64,000 nt of DNA from Sophora flavescens. Taxonomy: Eukaryota; Streptophyta; Magnoliopsida; Fabales; Fabaceae. How positions within the stretch are numbered: the stretch's first letter is position 1; the number at the start of each line of letters is the position of its first letter. This document shows, piece by piece, positions 1 to 10,466 of this stretch. Where the stretch lies: assembly GCA_030762895.1 (NCBI GenBank), contig CM061062.1, forward strand, positions 133,035,104-133,099,103. The letters are read 5' to 3'. The notes under the pieces were generated by a model that was given only the letters and a program-made list of their open reading frames with translations, was not told the origin of the DNA and made no database searches. Position numbers and translations under genes: made by a program.

Positions 1-531
1 GAAAATATAAAATATAACACAATCCGTCCGAAATTTTCGGACGGATTTCCAACGGATCAAGGGAAATATAAAAAATAACACAATCCGTCCGAAATCCGTC
101 ATTTCGGACGGATGTAAGATAAATCAAGGAAAATATAAAAAATAACACAATCCGTTCGAAATTCGTCCGAAATTTTCGGACGAATTTCAGACGGATCAAG
201 GAAAATATAGAAACTAATACAATCCGTCCGAAATTTCGAACGGATTTCGGACGGGTGTAAGATAACTCAAGGAAAATATAAAAAATTACACAATCCGTCC
301 GGAATCCGTCCGAAATTTTCGGACGGATTTCAGACGGATCAAGGAAAATATAAAAAAATAGCACATTCCATCCGAAATCCGTCCGAAATTTCGGACGGAT
401 TTCGGACGGATCATGGAAAATATAAAAAATAACACAATCCGTCTGAAATCCGTCCGAAATTTTCTGAAAATTTCGGACGGAAACATTTCCGTCCGAAAAT
501 TCCGTCCGAAAATTCAATTTTTCTAGTAGTG
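1..531. mobile_element. CACTA (En/Spm-like) transposon, terminal part
   Basis: The right edge at 518-531 reads TTTTTCTAGTAGTG, whose reverse complement CACTACTAGAAAAA is a classic plant CACTA terminal inverted repeat. Inward of it, an array of about eight irregular units repeats a palindromic core of the type TCCGTCCGAAATTTCGGA, separated by AT-rich linkers resembling AAGGAAAATATAAAAAATA. Dense subterminal repeats of this kind are where CACTA transposases bind. The element starts outside the window, so its other end, length and coding capacity are unknown. Open frames inside it are by-products of the repeat. Confidence 0.85.
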
Positions 532-540
532 ATGGTCAAA

Positions 541-1072
541 GATGTTAAGAGTTTCGCTTGAATTCTTTTGAAAGTTGAATATTCGGTGAAAAGTATTAAG
601 CCTTTTTTTTAAAACCAAATATCTCTAAAGACATAACCGTGTGATTAACCAACGGGGCGGGGTGATGGTTAAGTAAAGTCTTCCCCAAAGTGATGATTAC
701 CGGATTCAAACCCTCAACTTACAAGTAAAGTTCATTTGAGGACGCAATCCCCTTCCGTTACGACCAATCACTCATGGGTAGTGCATTGTGCCTTTGAGGT
801 CTTAAAAATAATAATAATTATTATTAATTATATCTTATTTTTTTTATAAAAAATGTAAAGTGGTCATTAAAAACCATTTTATTAAATTAGAATTATATAT
901 TCATTTAGTAATTCTAAACTTTTTTTTCTGTTCTGTCTAATGGAAAAAAGTACTCTTGAAGATGTATCCCAAGCTTCAAGAAAATCACTACATGGGACCT
1001 TATACCATCACTTTTTTTTGGGGGGGTAAAATACATACCATCACAATTTACTTACAAAGTTATAATACATCT
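541..1072. repeat. Local duplication, block a, copy 1
   Basis: This noncoding AT-rich block recurs at 2370-2849 and, after the CACTA-like element, at 6012-6057. Shared landmarks are the stretch around TATTCGGTGAAA, a GGGGTGATGGTT segment followed by a GGATTC(A/G)AACCCT segment, and the phrase CACTACATGGGACCTTATA. The GATGGTT...GGATTCGAACCC spacing is faintly tRNA-like, so an old SINE may be included, but I cannot delimit one. No coding potential is seen. Confidence 0.75.
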
Positions 1073-1206
1073 CATTGTAACTATTATGTAGTACAAAAAT
1101 ATTTTTAAAATTCTCAAAGTTTCACTTTAAGGTAACTCCTTTAACCCATTGTTATTGAAAAGAGTCAACCCGGTGATATTCATTTGTTTAATCTTGTGGC
1201 CGTAGG

Positions 1207-1946
1207 TTCATTTTGACAACTTTAATCCTATAAATCTTATTTTATCCGTTTTTGGCAAAGGTTTAAATCCATAATCTTTATATCTAATGCTTAATTATTA
1301 GGCGTCTTTTAAAAACTAATTTGGAAGCAATATAATTCTGCAAAGGTTTAATTTTTAAAATTTTTATATTTTTAAGTTATACAGTGTGTCTGGATACATG
1401 TATAATGGATATGATAAACGTAACATTAAAAGTAATAACTTCATTTGCAATTTTTTTATTGAAAAAATATATACAACATTAATGACATAGAATCCACGAA
1501 AAGATTAGACTGACCATCAAGTTTGCATTTAGTATCATATATATTTTGACATTCCTGAAAAAGTGAGGAGGGAATAAAATTTTTCAATGTTTTGTTTTCC
1601 TTATTCAAATGTTTATATTTGATCAATATTCGTGATATGAAATAACTATTAATTTTGTTGAAGTGATATAATATAATATTTAAGCTTACCAAGTCAGTAA
1701 GATGATTGTCAATGAATTTGTCAAGAATTCATACATACCGTACTCCTAAAAAATCTTTAAATAAAATGATCATTCTTAAATATATATATTTTTAATTTAT
1801 TTATTAATATGCCAAAGTGCCTCTTTTATTTTTATTATTATTTTTATGTTTGTGGTCTAGAGAGGTTATATCACTGTGGGTGGGATCAAGAAAAGGTCGA
1901 GACAGCAGGCGAGAATTAGGGAATGGGGGAGTGAATCTTGATGCAT
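1207..1946. repeat. Local duplication, block c, copy 1
   Basis: This block is repeated with small indels at 48247-48926, more than 46 kb away. Shared landmarks include TTCATTTTGACAAC at the left edge, TATACAACATTAATGACATA in the middle and GGCGAGAATTAGG near the right edge. It follows block a copy 1 in the order a-c, and the same order appears in the second copy, so a once-contiguous duplicate was split by later insertions. ORFs here are short and look random. Confidence 0.8.
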
Positions 1947-2034
1947 TGTTCAAAACCTCGTGATCTCGACAACCAAGAGATGTGCAATGTGAGTCGTGGT
2001 TCACAGGCTCTTTCTCTTTAAAATATAAGTAAGG

Positions 2035-2440
2035 CATGAACTCTAAAATGTTTGAACATGAAAACACTTGACATTTCATTTGTTTAAAATTACTAAATTT
2101 AAACATTAAAATAAAAAAAGTAATTAATGGTTAAAACTGTCAAGCATTTCTCTTCACTTGTTTTGAAAGTGAAATACTCGGTGAAAACTATTAAACCTGT
2201 TTTTTTTGTTTTTAATTGAATATCTCCAAAGACATAACTATGTGCCCTTGGGCCGGGGTGATGATTAAGTAGACTCGAAAATGCTTGAACATGAAAACGA
2301 TTGACGTTTCATTTGTTCAAAATCAATAAAGTTAAACATTAAAATAAAAAAGCATTTAATGGTAAAAGCTGTCAAGCGTTTCTCTTCACTTCTTTTGAAA
2401 GTTAAATATTCGGTGAAACGTATTAAACCTTTTTTTAAAA
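2035..2440. repeat. Partial tandem copies of the block a left part
   Basis: Two diverged copies of one segment lie side by side. Landmarks are GAACATGAAAAC, ACATTAAAATAAAAAA and TCTCTTCACTT, seen at about 2053-2215 and again at 2290-2440. The second runs straight into block a copy 2. This shows the locus expanded by tandem duplication before the large insertions. No genes are visible. Confidence 0.65.
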
Positions 2441-2867
2441 CTGAATATCTCCGAAGACATAATCGTGTGATTAACCCTCGGGTCGGGGCGATGGTTTGGT
2501 AAAGTCTTCCTCAAAGTGATGATTACTGGATTCGAACCCTAACCTTACAAGTAAAGTTCATCTGACAGCGCAATCCACTTCCTGTACGACCAATCACTCA
2601 TGGGTAATGCATTATGCCTTCGAGGTCTTAAAAATAATAATTATTATTAATTATATCTTAATTTAAAAAAATTTAAAGTGGTTATTAAAAACATTTTATT
2701 AAATTAGAATTATATATTCATTTAGTAATTCTAACATTTTTTTATGTTATGTCTAATGCAAAAAAGTACTCTTGAACATGTATCACAAGCTTCAAGAAAA
2801 TCACTACATGGGACCTTATAAATACCATCAAATTTTTTTTTGGCCATAACACTACAAAAAAAAGGTT

Positions 2868-3270
2868 GTTTAGCGACCGAAAATAGTGACCGAATTTTTT
2901 GGTTGCTTTTGGAGACCGAAATGGCGACCTATTATAGGATCTACATGAAAGACTGATTAGAGTTAATACTGCGACCGAAATAGAGCGTAGCAGGGTTATC
3001 GGTCGCTATTTCAGTCGCTAAATAAAGGAAATTAAAAGTCAGAAATTTTATGCCTTTTTAGCGACCGAAATGGCGAACGAATTAAATGCAGCGGTTAAAT
3101 TTTATTTCCATTTGCGACCGATATCAATTCGGTCGCTAAACGGCGCGTAAAAAAAATTAAAACAGCACGTGTTAGCGACCGATTTAAAAATACGTCGCTA
3201 AATTTATGAATTTAAATTTTGAAATGGCACTCTTGCGACCGAATTAGCGACCGAAATATTCGGTCGCTAA
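2868..3270. repeat. Left subterminal repeat array of the CACTA-like element
   Basis: More than ten copies of GCGACCGAAAT or its reverse complement ATTTCGGTCGC, some with one or two changes, are spaced irregularly. They often form pairs facing each other. This is the usual architecture for transposase or accessory-protein binding in CACTA elements. Confidence 0.8.
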
Positions 3271-3289
3271 AAACTAAAATCCCTAAAAA

Positions 3290-3413
3290 CGCAGAAACCC
3301 CTTTCTTCTTCCATTTCACGATCTCTCTTCCTCTCTCTCACTCGATCTCTCTTTCTCTCCTCCGGCCACCACGGTTTCGTGACTGCCGCCCCTCCTCCGA
3401 CCAACACCATCAC
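3290..3413 (+). other. Possible 5' leader exon of the transposon-borne gene
   Basis: Just inside the subterminal repeats lies a CT-rich stretch (CTCTCTTCCTCTCTCTC type), typical of plant 5' untranslated leaders. It ends at a good splice donor, CACG|GTAAGC, near 3414. A second CT-rich tract follows to about 3600, then AT-rich intron-like DNA. The ORF that spans this tract (3219-3554) consists of low-complexity codons and I do not regard it as coding. The transcription start and exon limits are inferred. Confidence 0.4.
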
Positions 3414-3846
3414 GGTAAGCTCTCCTCTCTCTCTCCATCTCTCTCTCTCTATCTATTTCTAACTTTTTCTCTCTCTCAGTTCCCTCCTTCTCCGCACGGT
3501 TACCACCGGCGCCGGCACCACCAGAGCAGCGCCGCCGTTCTCCTCCTTCTCTAGTATGTTTTCGTCTCTCCTCGCTCTATCTCTCTCTCTCTATTTCTCT
3601 GGTTTGTGCATTTACTATGTTATTACAACATGTACAATATGCTCTGTATTTACTTAATCCATGCTCTCTGAAACTTGATTAGATCCCCATTTACTTAGTT
3701 CGCATTCGTGGTTTCATGTAACTCGGTCATATCTTTATCTAGGCATTAGTTCAAGTATATAGTTTTCTGTAAATGCTTGTTTTTTTGGTCTATATCTCAA
3801 TTCTGAGCTTTCTGTATAAATAATACAACATTGATTTGGGGGGAAG

Positions 3847-3966
3847 ATGGTGATGGATTTGATTGATGAAAGAGAGAATGAGAAAGACGGGTTAACCGAG
3901 GAGGAAGATGACGGTGTTGAACTTCAACCACCTAGTCCTCCCATGTATCTTGTAGTAGCAACATGA
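3847..3966 (+). CDS. Small acidic ORF, possibly an upstream exon of the transposon-borne gene
   Basis: This frame encodes 39 residues, beginning MVMDLIDERENEKDG and containing the acidic run EEEDDG. Its TGA stop is followed in the same frame by another 23 open codons (LGVNGTGFDDVFGSHDLT...). The composition looks protein-like, and the TGA may be a decayed codon of a longer exon. It lies between the CT-rich leader and the B3-like exons, in the same orientation. I do not recognise the sequence. It could be an exon, an upstream ORF or chance. Confidence 0.3.
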   Translation: MVMDLIDERENEKDGLTEEEDDGVELQPPSPPMYLVVAT

Positions 3967-5039
3967 CTCGGGGTTAATGGAACTGGTTTTGATGATGTGT
4001 TTGGATCTCATGACTTGACCAGTTTTGATATATATATTTGATCCTGTAACATCCCGATTTTTCGCTGCTTCTAATATCGGAACATCGTGTAACTTGAACT
4101 TCATTGCTTTATTGCTTACTACTGAGAAGAGCTACTTGTGTATTTCATGTGAGTTGTGAGTTGTGATGATCATTTGTTTTCATGTGTCATTATTTAATCA
4201 CTCCTATTAGGATTAGGAAGCTCTCATTGAGAAAGCACGAGAAATCTGTTTTTGTAACTTTTTTTTGAATGCATTGAAATATCAAAAGTCAAGACTGTGA
4301 GATTAGAATTGATGTTTACTTGAGCCACAGAATGCCATTGCTGCCTGTGAGACTGCGAAACATAAACAGGTTTTGTTTTTTTGTTGATTGTTGACATGTT
4401 GTATAATTTAAACTTTAAAGCCTCAAAGCACCCACCAGCATTGTAATTTCTGGTCTGTTTATCTTTCCATATCTTGGCTGAATTTATGTCTTTGAAGGCT
4501 GTTCATTGTTCTGTTATATTGCCTCAGGGAATATCTCACAATAGTATGATCTATAGCCTCTGTGATGCAGCTGTTTACTTGCTGTGAATAATGAAGGATT
4601 AAGTATAGGGTTAGATAAAATGAAGGGCTAGGCACAGTTTGCCAGGCACATGCATGACGTGCCGTCATCATTCAAACATTATTCACATTAGAAAGCAGCT
4701 CTGTACACAATATTATGAAAGCAACTCTGGTTTTCTACTCATTTGTTTCACTAGGAAATGGAGCTTTCCATAAATAGTTGTTGATGACCATCCTTACTAG
4801 GTTATCTAGGCACTTCCGATAGGAAAAGTCCTCTCTGTGACCATCCTTCAAAACGACGTAAAAGCATCTGCTTTCCTGAAAACTACTATGTTTGTTAATC
4901 TGTAAAGTTGCATGTGAAGTTGCATTTCTTTGTTCTATTTTAACATGCTAGTGTGCTACATGGATCTTTCCATCTTTTCTTATTATCACTTGATGAAGTT
5001 TAGACATATGACTTGTTTTCCTTATCGTTTTATCAGAAA

Positions 5040-5429
5040 ATGGATCTGACTAAATGTTTTGAGACAACCATCCATATAGACCAGGTACAGTATCTCATCA
5101 ACTTAAGAATAATGATCAGATTCACGTAATGATGGTCAAGGCATAAACTAATCATTTACTAAATTGTTCTTGTGTATTTGCAGGATTTGATTTCAATCCC
5201 GCCATCATTCTACCGTCGGTGGGGACAACAAATACCGCGTGTTGTGACTATTGAAGACAAAAGCGGAAATCTGTTCAATGGGAATATAGTAATCCATGAG
5301 GATCACCCATATTTTGCAACAGATACAAATGGTATCAGGGAGTTGTATTTGTTGTCCACTAGTGCATTGACAAAGTTTAAGTACCTTGGGGGTTCTCGCT
5401 TCTACATGTTCATCCCTTTGGAAGATTGA
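5040..5429 (+). CDS. B3-like DNA-binding protein, two exons (5040-5084, 5184-5429)
   Basis: Exon 1 encodes MDLTKCFETTIHIDQ and ends at CCAG|GTACAG. The 99-bp intron ends TTTGCAG, and exon 2 continues in frame to TGA, giving about 96 residues. The protein reads like a B3 domain of the plant REM/ABI3-VP1 type: an early SIPPSFYRRWGQQIP segment, a V-x-I-x-D-x-x-G strand, and a final FKYLGGSRFYMFIP strand matching the family's usual F-x-Y-x-G-x-S-x-F ending. B3 proteins bind DNA in the nucleus. It is far shorter than most B3 factors, with essentially only the domain. It is either a captured host fragment or a transposon accessory gene. The domain call is by eye. Confidence 0.6.
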
Positions 5430-5749
5430 TGAGTTTTGATATTTTGATTAGTACTTATTACTGTGGTGTATTTTTATGTTTTGATCCTTAATTAGTACAT
5501 TATTAATTTTTTTTTATAAACAATTATTAAACTTGCGTTAATTAATGTATATGTTTTCTTGATCATATTGACTGTGGTGTTTTGGATCGTTAGTACATCA
5601 TATTTATGTTTTCTATTTATTCAAAAAAAATATTGGTGTATTTTGTTTATATCAGAAATTAAAAATCAATGGGGTAATAGTTGAAAAACAAAATTTGGTC
5701 AGTAGGATTAAGTTACAGGAAAATTGAAAAGAAAATAAAAAATCAAAAT

Positions 5750-5990
5750 TTGCGACCGAAATAGCGACCGAATATCGGTCACCAAATTAGGTGAGCCGAG
5801 CATGTGACCAACTATACGGCGACCGAAATATATAATTTTGTGACCGAAATATCGGTCGCAAATTTGCGACCGAAATACAAGTTCGGTCGCTAAACATTTA
5901 GCCACCAGGGTTTCTGCTACCCCCATAATTCGGTCGCTAAACTATATAGCAACCGAATTATCATGTTTAGCGACCGAAATATTCGGTCGC
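5750..5990. repeat. Right subterminal repeat array of the CACTA-like element
   Basis: Copies of GCGACCGAA and TTCGGTCGC recur about twelve times here, mirroring the left array and ending about 20 bp before the terminal repeat. This symmetry is what identifies 2850-6011 as a single element. Confidence 0.8.
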
Positions 5991-6731
5991 TAAATAGTTT
6001 TTTTTGTAGGGTTAAATACATACCATCACAATTTACTTACAAAGTTATAATACATCTGACAATGATGTTGCAAGACCGTGCTTAAGTGAGCACGACCCCA
6101 TGCTCATGTTAAGCATGATCATGCTTAGAGGGAGCACGACTGTGCATGGGTCAGAGAGTTTATAAATAGATGAGTTCTGTGAGGGTTGCGAGCCAAACCC
6201 TCAAATGACACTTTGGGCAATCCTAGTGTGATAGAAACCTCTCCCATTTCTCTTCCCTTGAACCCTTTAAAGATCTTGGAGTTCTTGAGTATGTTTGAGA
6301 GAGAAGTCACACGTGCTAGTGCCATTAAGGTAACATGTTCATCCCTCTATTAATATCTTATTAATTGTTTCTTGAATATGAGATTAATGTTTGCCCTTTT
6401 TGTGTTGTCCAAGGCTCGAGGAACTCATCGAGCCGCTCGAGGGAACGAGAGTAGTCACGCTTATGTTTGTCAAGAGGCTTAGATCTTCATACCAGGTATG
6501 GGGAGAATGGATAGTATAAACATGTAGGCATAGGAGGTAGCGAAAGATGAAGGGTTATCCCATGACCCTATTTGTTTTCTATTTGCTTAAATGATATTTG
6601 TTTGTTATATGACTATTGTCAATGTTCTCCACTTGTTGGCATGCTTTAATTGCAAACTGTTATGGTAATGTTATTGCCATGAATGAATGATGATATTGTT
6701 ATGTTGTGAATGAGTGTTTGGTTGTTAAGGC

Positions 6732-8338
6732 TAGGGGTGTGTACAACCTGCCCGACCCAATGAACCGGCCCGATGACCCGGCCCGACCCGAACAGTTTTG
6801 GACGAGGTCTGGCCCGGCTCGAATTAAGAAATTGACGAACCCGTGTCCTAAATTCTGACCCGGCACCAGGTTAGGGACTGCTTCGGGTCAACCCTCGGGT
6901 TACCCCGCCCGGCCCTAATATTAAAATTACCTCCCTTATTTGCCTTACTCTCATCTTGACTCATACAGCGGCACGCTCTTAACACTAAGGTTTTCATTGA
7001 ATCACTTTCACCTCGTCGAGGATTGGCTCGCTGCACCTCAAGGAGGATGCCGTTGCTGCCTCGATGCACATCAAGGACGCCGTCGCTGGCTCGCTGCACC
7101 TCAAGAAGGACAACATCGCTGCTCTCTCAACGCCTTCCCTTTAGCTTAGAGAGAAAAAGGAATCAGTGAATCAGCTGCTCCTCCCTCGATCGTCGCTGCT
7201 CCTCCTTCCATCGCCATAACCCTAAACAGTAAGCTTCTCTCTATTTCCTTTTCATTCCCCTATTGTATTTTCTATTTTCTGTTTGTCTCTTTTATTCTTG
7301 ATTTCATCGTGATGAAAAGAGGGCTTTTGGGTTCAATATTTTTCTGATTTGGTTTAGTAAATATTGGTCACTATTTCTCCCTATTTTTATAGCTATTTGG
7401 GGTTGATGAAAAGAGGGATTTTGGGTTCAACATTTCTCCCTATTTTCATAGCTATTTGGGGTTGATGACTTGAAGTATATTCTCTATATGTGTTTGGATT
7501 TCTCTCCCTGGAAGTATATTTGCTTGGAAGTCTATTTTCAGCTTCAGTTTGAGATTATATTTCCTGTTTGAGATTATATTTTCAGTTTTAGTTACAATAC
7601 AGTTTCAGTTTCTGTTATGGGTGATATTATTTACTTGTGCAGGGAATGTGTTCCACATGAATGCCTGAATCTCTGTCAGAATGCCCTTTAACTTAACTGT
7701 GGATGTGCTATTTCCTATTAAGTAGCTTAAATCCAAATTAAAGTCCCTGCATGACATGCTAATATGGTTTATGTCTGTGCTTTACTGATTTATTTTTCTG
7801 TTTTGGTCACATCAATGATGCACTGATGTGTTGGGTGGTGACATGTCTACTGTGATATAGAATGAGTCTAGTGGATATTCATAATTTGGTGTTTGCCCTT
7901 GGATTTATAATATTATGGGTATGGTTCCCCATCCAATTGAAGATATTTGTTTGGATATGTGTATCAGTTTTATAATTTTATATCATCACAATAACAAGAT
8001 CTGTTTGCATTCATAGCATCTGATTTCATCACTGGAGTGATATTATGAATGTACAAATTGCACATAAAAGAACAAAAGAAGGCAGTATCTCTTTTGTTAG
8101 TGTAACTTGTAAACTTTCAAACATGACTAACAATTATGTTACAATTTTAGAGTGATGAAATCACTTTGGGTCAACCCGGTCCCGTCCCACATTGGCCCGA
8201 TCTTAATAAAACCCGCACACCACCGGGTTCCTTTGGGTCTAGGGACGGGTTTGGTTTCATATAAGTGGCCCAATCATTATTTAGGGCCAGGTGAGGGACA
8301 AGCCAAACCCGTCCTAATCTGTCCCATGCACACCCCTA
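6732..8338. mobile_element. hAT-superfamily transposon, non-autonomous
   Basis: The ends TAGGGGTGTGTACAAC and (reverse complement) TAGGGGTGTGCATGGG form a hAT-type terminal inverted repeat. An 8-bp target duplication flanks it: GTTAAGGC at 6724-6731 and CTTAAGGC at 8339-8346, with one mismatch. Subterminal DNA is rich in CCCGACCCGG/CGGGTC motifs on both sides, as in other plant hATs of this terminus type. The interior has a CT-rich leader-like stretch near 7190-7250 but no transposase frame of useful length, so coding capacity is lost or was never present. Confidence 0.85.
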
Positions 8339-9309
8339 CTTAAGGCTGTTACGCCAACGTTGATGTTAATAAGACTTAAATTAAATAACAGGGCTTATTA
8401 ATGATGTTAAGACATTAAAAGATGTTAACAATGATGAATGAGATTAAAGGATGTTTTCCCAATTGTTCATAAAACTCGAACTGAAGTAAAGAGTTAGATT
8501 GTCGCTCAAAGGCTTAGTTAAGACCCTATGATTGTTTCTTGAGTGTTTTAGGGACATTAATAATGAAGCTGAAATTAAAGGATTAATTCCCCAATAAGTA
8601 CAAAACATAGAGATTAATTAAGAGTAATGAAACTGATGTTGATGGTTAGTAAAAGCCAATATGATTGATCTTAAAATGCCCTAGGGAGCTTAGCAAGGGT
8701 TCTTCAACCCTTCTACCCAGAAATAGCAAAGCCATGCTTCCGAGCACGACCGTGCTCAACAGTTAGCACGATCGTGCTTGACTTAAAAGTCAGCACGCCC
8801 TTTGATAACCTTTAGAAATAAAGGTTATCTAGCCTATTTGGAGTCTTTAATCTAGTTAATAAGGAATAAATTGGGATAGATTTTATGTTAAAGTCATTTA
8901 ATTTCATGTTATGTTTGGAGGCAATATAGAGTCTGTAAATAGCAGGTTTAATGGTGTTTTTGAGCTGTGTGTAATAACATGAACTTAAGAGCTGAATTGA
9001 AAGGAGCTGGTAGCACTGCTTTGGAATGCTGCAGCCTTAGCTGAGAGTCAGAAGTCAACTAAAGAAGGACCAAGACTAATAGAAGCTTGCTTTTGAATAA
9101 GAGGGACCTAAGAGATCTTCTCACCACTCGTGTGGATGAATTAGGACAAATTGCCTTGTCATTTGGACCTTTTCATTCGGGCCAGGGAATGAATTAATGG
9201 AAATATTCTTTATAGGGCCCAAGGGGACAAGTTTTGTCTTATTGTTACTTTATGGTCTCCTTAGGTAGGACACCGCACGAGTAAAGGGTTTTGACCCTAA
9301 GGAAGTCAA

Positions 9310-9318
9310 TATAAATAG
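9310..9318 (+). promoter_or_regulatory. TATA box of the E1 LTR
   Basis: TATAAATAG, conserved in both E1 LTRs. It is the only well-placed TATA in the LTR and marks the U3/R transition. Confidence 0.65.
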
Positions 9319-9356
9319 ATGTTTTGCATGCATCCTGACGGAGGCCTTCTTTTAGA

Positions 9357-9543
9357 GACTCTTAACTTACCACAAAAATTACAAGCCAATTGTGAAGCTT
9401 AGCCAAGAAGGAAAAAGAGGAAGTCAGGAAAATTGGGAGCCAAGCTTGGAGACTCTTAACTTACCACAAAAATTACAAGCCAATTGCGAATCTTAGACAA
9501 TAAGGGAAAAGAGGAAGCCGGGAGAATTGGAGCCAAGCTTGGA
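9357..9543. repeat. 94-bp tandem duplication in the E1 5' LTR
   Basis: Two copies begin GACTCTTAACTTACC at 9357 and 9451 and both end at GCCAAGCTTGGA. The 3' LTR has one copy, so the duplication arose after E1 inserted. It lies just downstream of the TATA box, in the transcribed leader. Confidence 0.85.
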
Positions 9544-10378
9544 AAGGCGTGGTGACTTAGTCTTCAGCTTTTAACCTTCTCTTTTAGTGAAACTTCCAGC
9601 TTGTAATGGATCTATCATTTACCTTATTTCACAATATATTTTTATTCATTTTCATTTCCATCATGAGCTAAATTTCTTGAGCCTGGAATGTGATGATCTT
9701 ATAATGAATGTGATGAAGTACATGTGAAATTTGTTTGCAGTAATTTAACCAAGTGATTTGCATGTTAAGTGCTGGAAAATGAGAGTGATCAACTTATTTA
9801 AACATCCCAAGTTTATTAATGTTGGAAGACATTAATAAACGGAACCCTTGAGTTAATATGAGTTGAGTATTTAATTGGGAAATTATTTCACCTTGAATTG
9901 AATAGGAATATTCATTCAAGCTCATAGGTTAGCTGAGACATTTTAATTGCAGATAAGCGTAATTAATTTGGGCTTAGGAATAAGGAACATTTAATGAAAC
10001 TTGTCTTAAAAATTGTTGGAAAACACATCAGTTTTTCTTCTCTGGGACCATTGCTGCAGTATTTGAGAGCATGTTTGACATCACAAGATTTATAAGTGTT
10101 TCTATTCCTAGCTAATTTCCTTTAAACAACCACACACCTTACAAGTCACTTAATTTTACCTTTATTAAGTCATCTATAATTTACAAAAAATAAAAATATT
10201 CCATTTACTTTTGCTACTTGTCTTGTGAGTTTATTTACACCCATAGTTTCCTAACTTCATTAACCACTTTAAAACTTTAGAAATTACCCTACAATCCTCG
10301 TGGGAACGATCTTTTATCATTATATTACTTGTTTGATTGTGTATACTTGCACATTGCACATTTTGCGCAACAAGTTTT

Positions 10379-10396
10379 TGGCGCCGTTGTCAGGGA
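10379..10396 (+). other. Primer-binding site of E1 (tRNA-Asp)
   Basis: TGGCGCCGTTGTCAGGGA lies 6 bp after the LTR. It is complementary to the 3' end of plant tRNA-Asp (canonical site TGGCGCCGTTGCCGGGGA), with two mismatches. This is where minus-strand cDNA synthesis starts. Confidence 0.9.
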
Positions 10397-10466
10397 TTGA
10401 ATGGTGCTAATTTTTGTAAGTTTTTAAGCTAGTTAATCTAGTTAGTTGTGTTTTTAATTTTTCTGG

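Larger units (their letters stand above)
2850..6011 (+). mobile_element. CACTA-like transposon carrying a B3-like gene
   Basis: The left end is CACTACAAAAAAAA and the right end is TTTTTTTTGTAGGG, a near-perfect inverted pair with one mismatch in the last bases. Subterminal arrays of GCGACCGAAAT-type motifs in both orientations lie inside each end (about 2868-3270 and 5750-5990). The uninterrupted sequence survives at 541-1072, which confirms insertion. The 3-bp target duplication is imperfect (TAA left, TTA right). At 3162 bp it has no TNPD-type transposase ORF and is non-autonomous. It holds a transcription-unit-like segment with a pyrimidine-rich leader, splice-like sites and a short B3-like CDS. 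Confidence 0.8.
2370..6057. repeat. Local duplication, block a, copy 2 (split by a CACTA-like element)
   Basis: The left part (2370-2849) matches 541-1020 and the right part (6012-6057) matches the end of block a, with landmarks ATACATACCATCACAATTTA and GTTATAATACATCT. The interruption is exactly the CACTA-like element at 2850-6011, which shows that it inserted after the duplication. Confidence 0.75.
8803..10372 (+). repeat. 5' LTR of E1
   Basis: This 1570-bp LTR matches 28246-28822 plus 46043-46939. A TATA box, TATAAATAG, lies at 9310-9318, with the same motif in the 3' copy near 28743, so transcription should start about 30 bp downstream. A 94-bp tandem duplication (9357-9450 and 9451-about 9543) is present only in this copy. 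It accounts for the length difference from the 3' LTR (about 1469 bp). Confidence 0.93.

Noticed and set aside
1..531. Possible CRISPR-like array of regular palindromic repeats
   Set aside because: Units are irregular, spacers are not unique, the genome is plant, and the array ends at a CACTA terminal repeat.
3219..3554. 111-codon + strand ORF
   Set aside because: It is made of CT-repeat codons (S, L, P) across a leader-like tract and a splice donor, so it is more likely untranslated leader plus intron.
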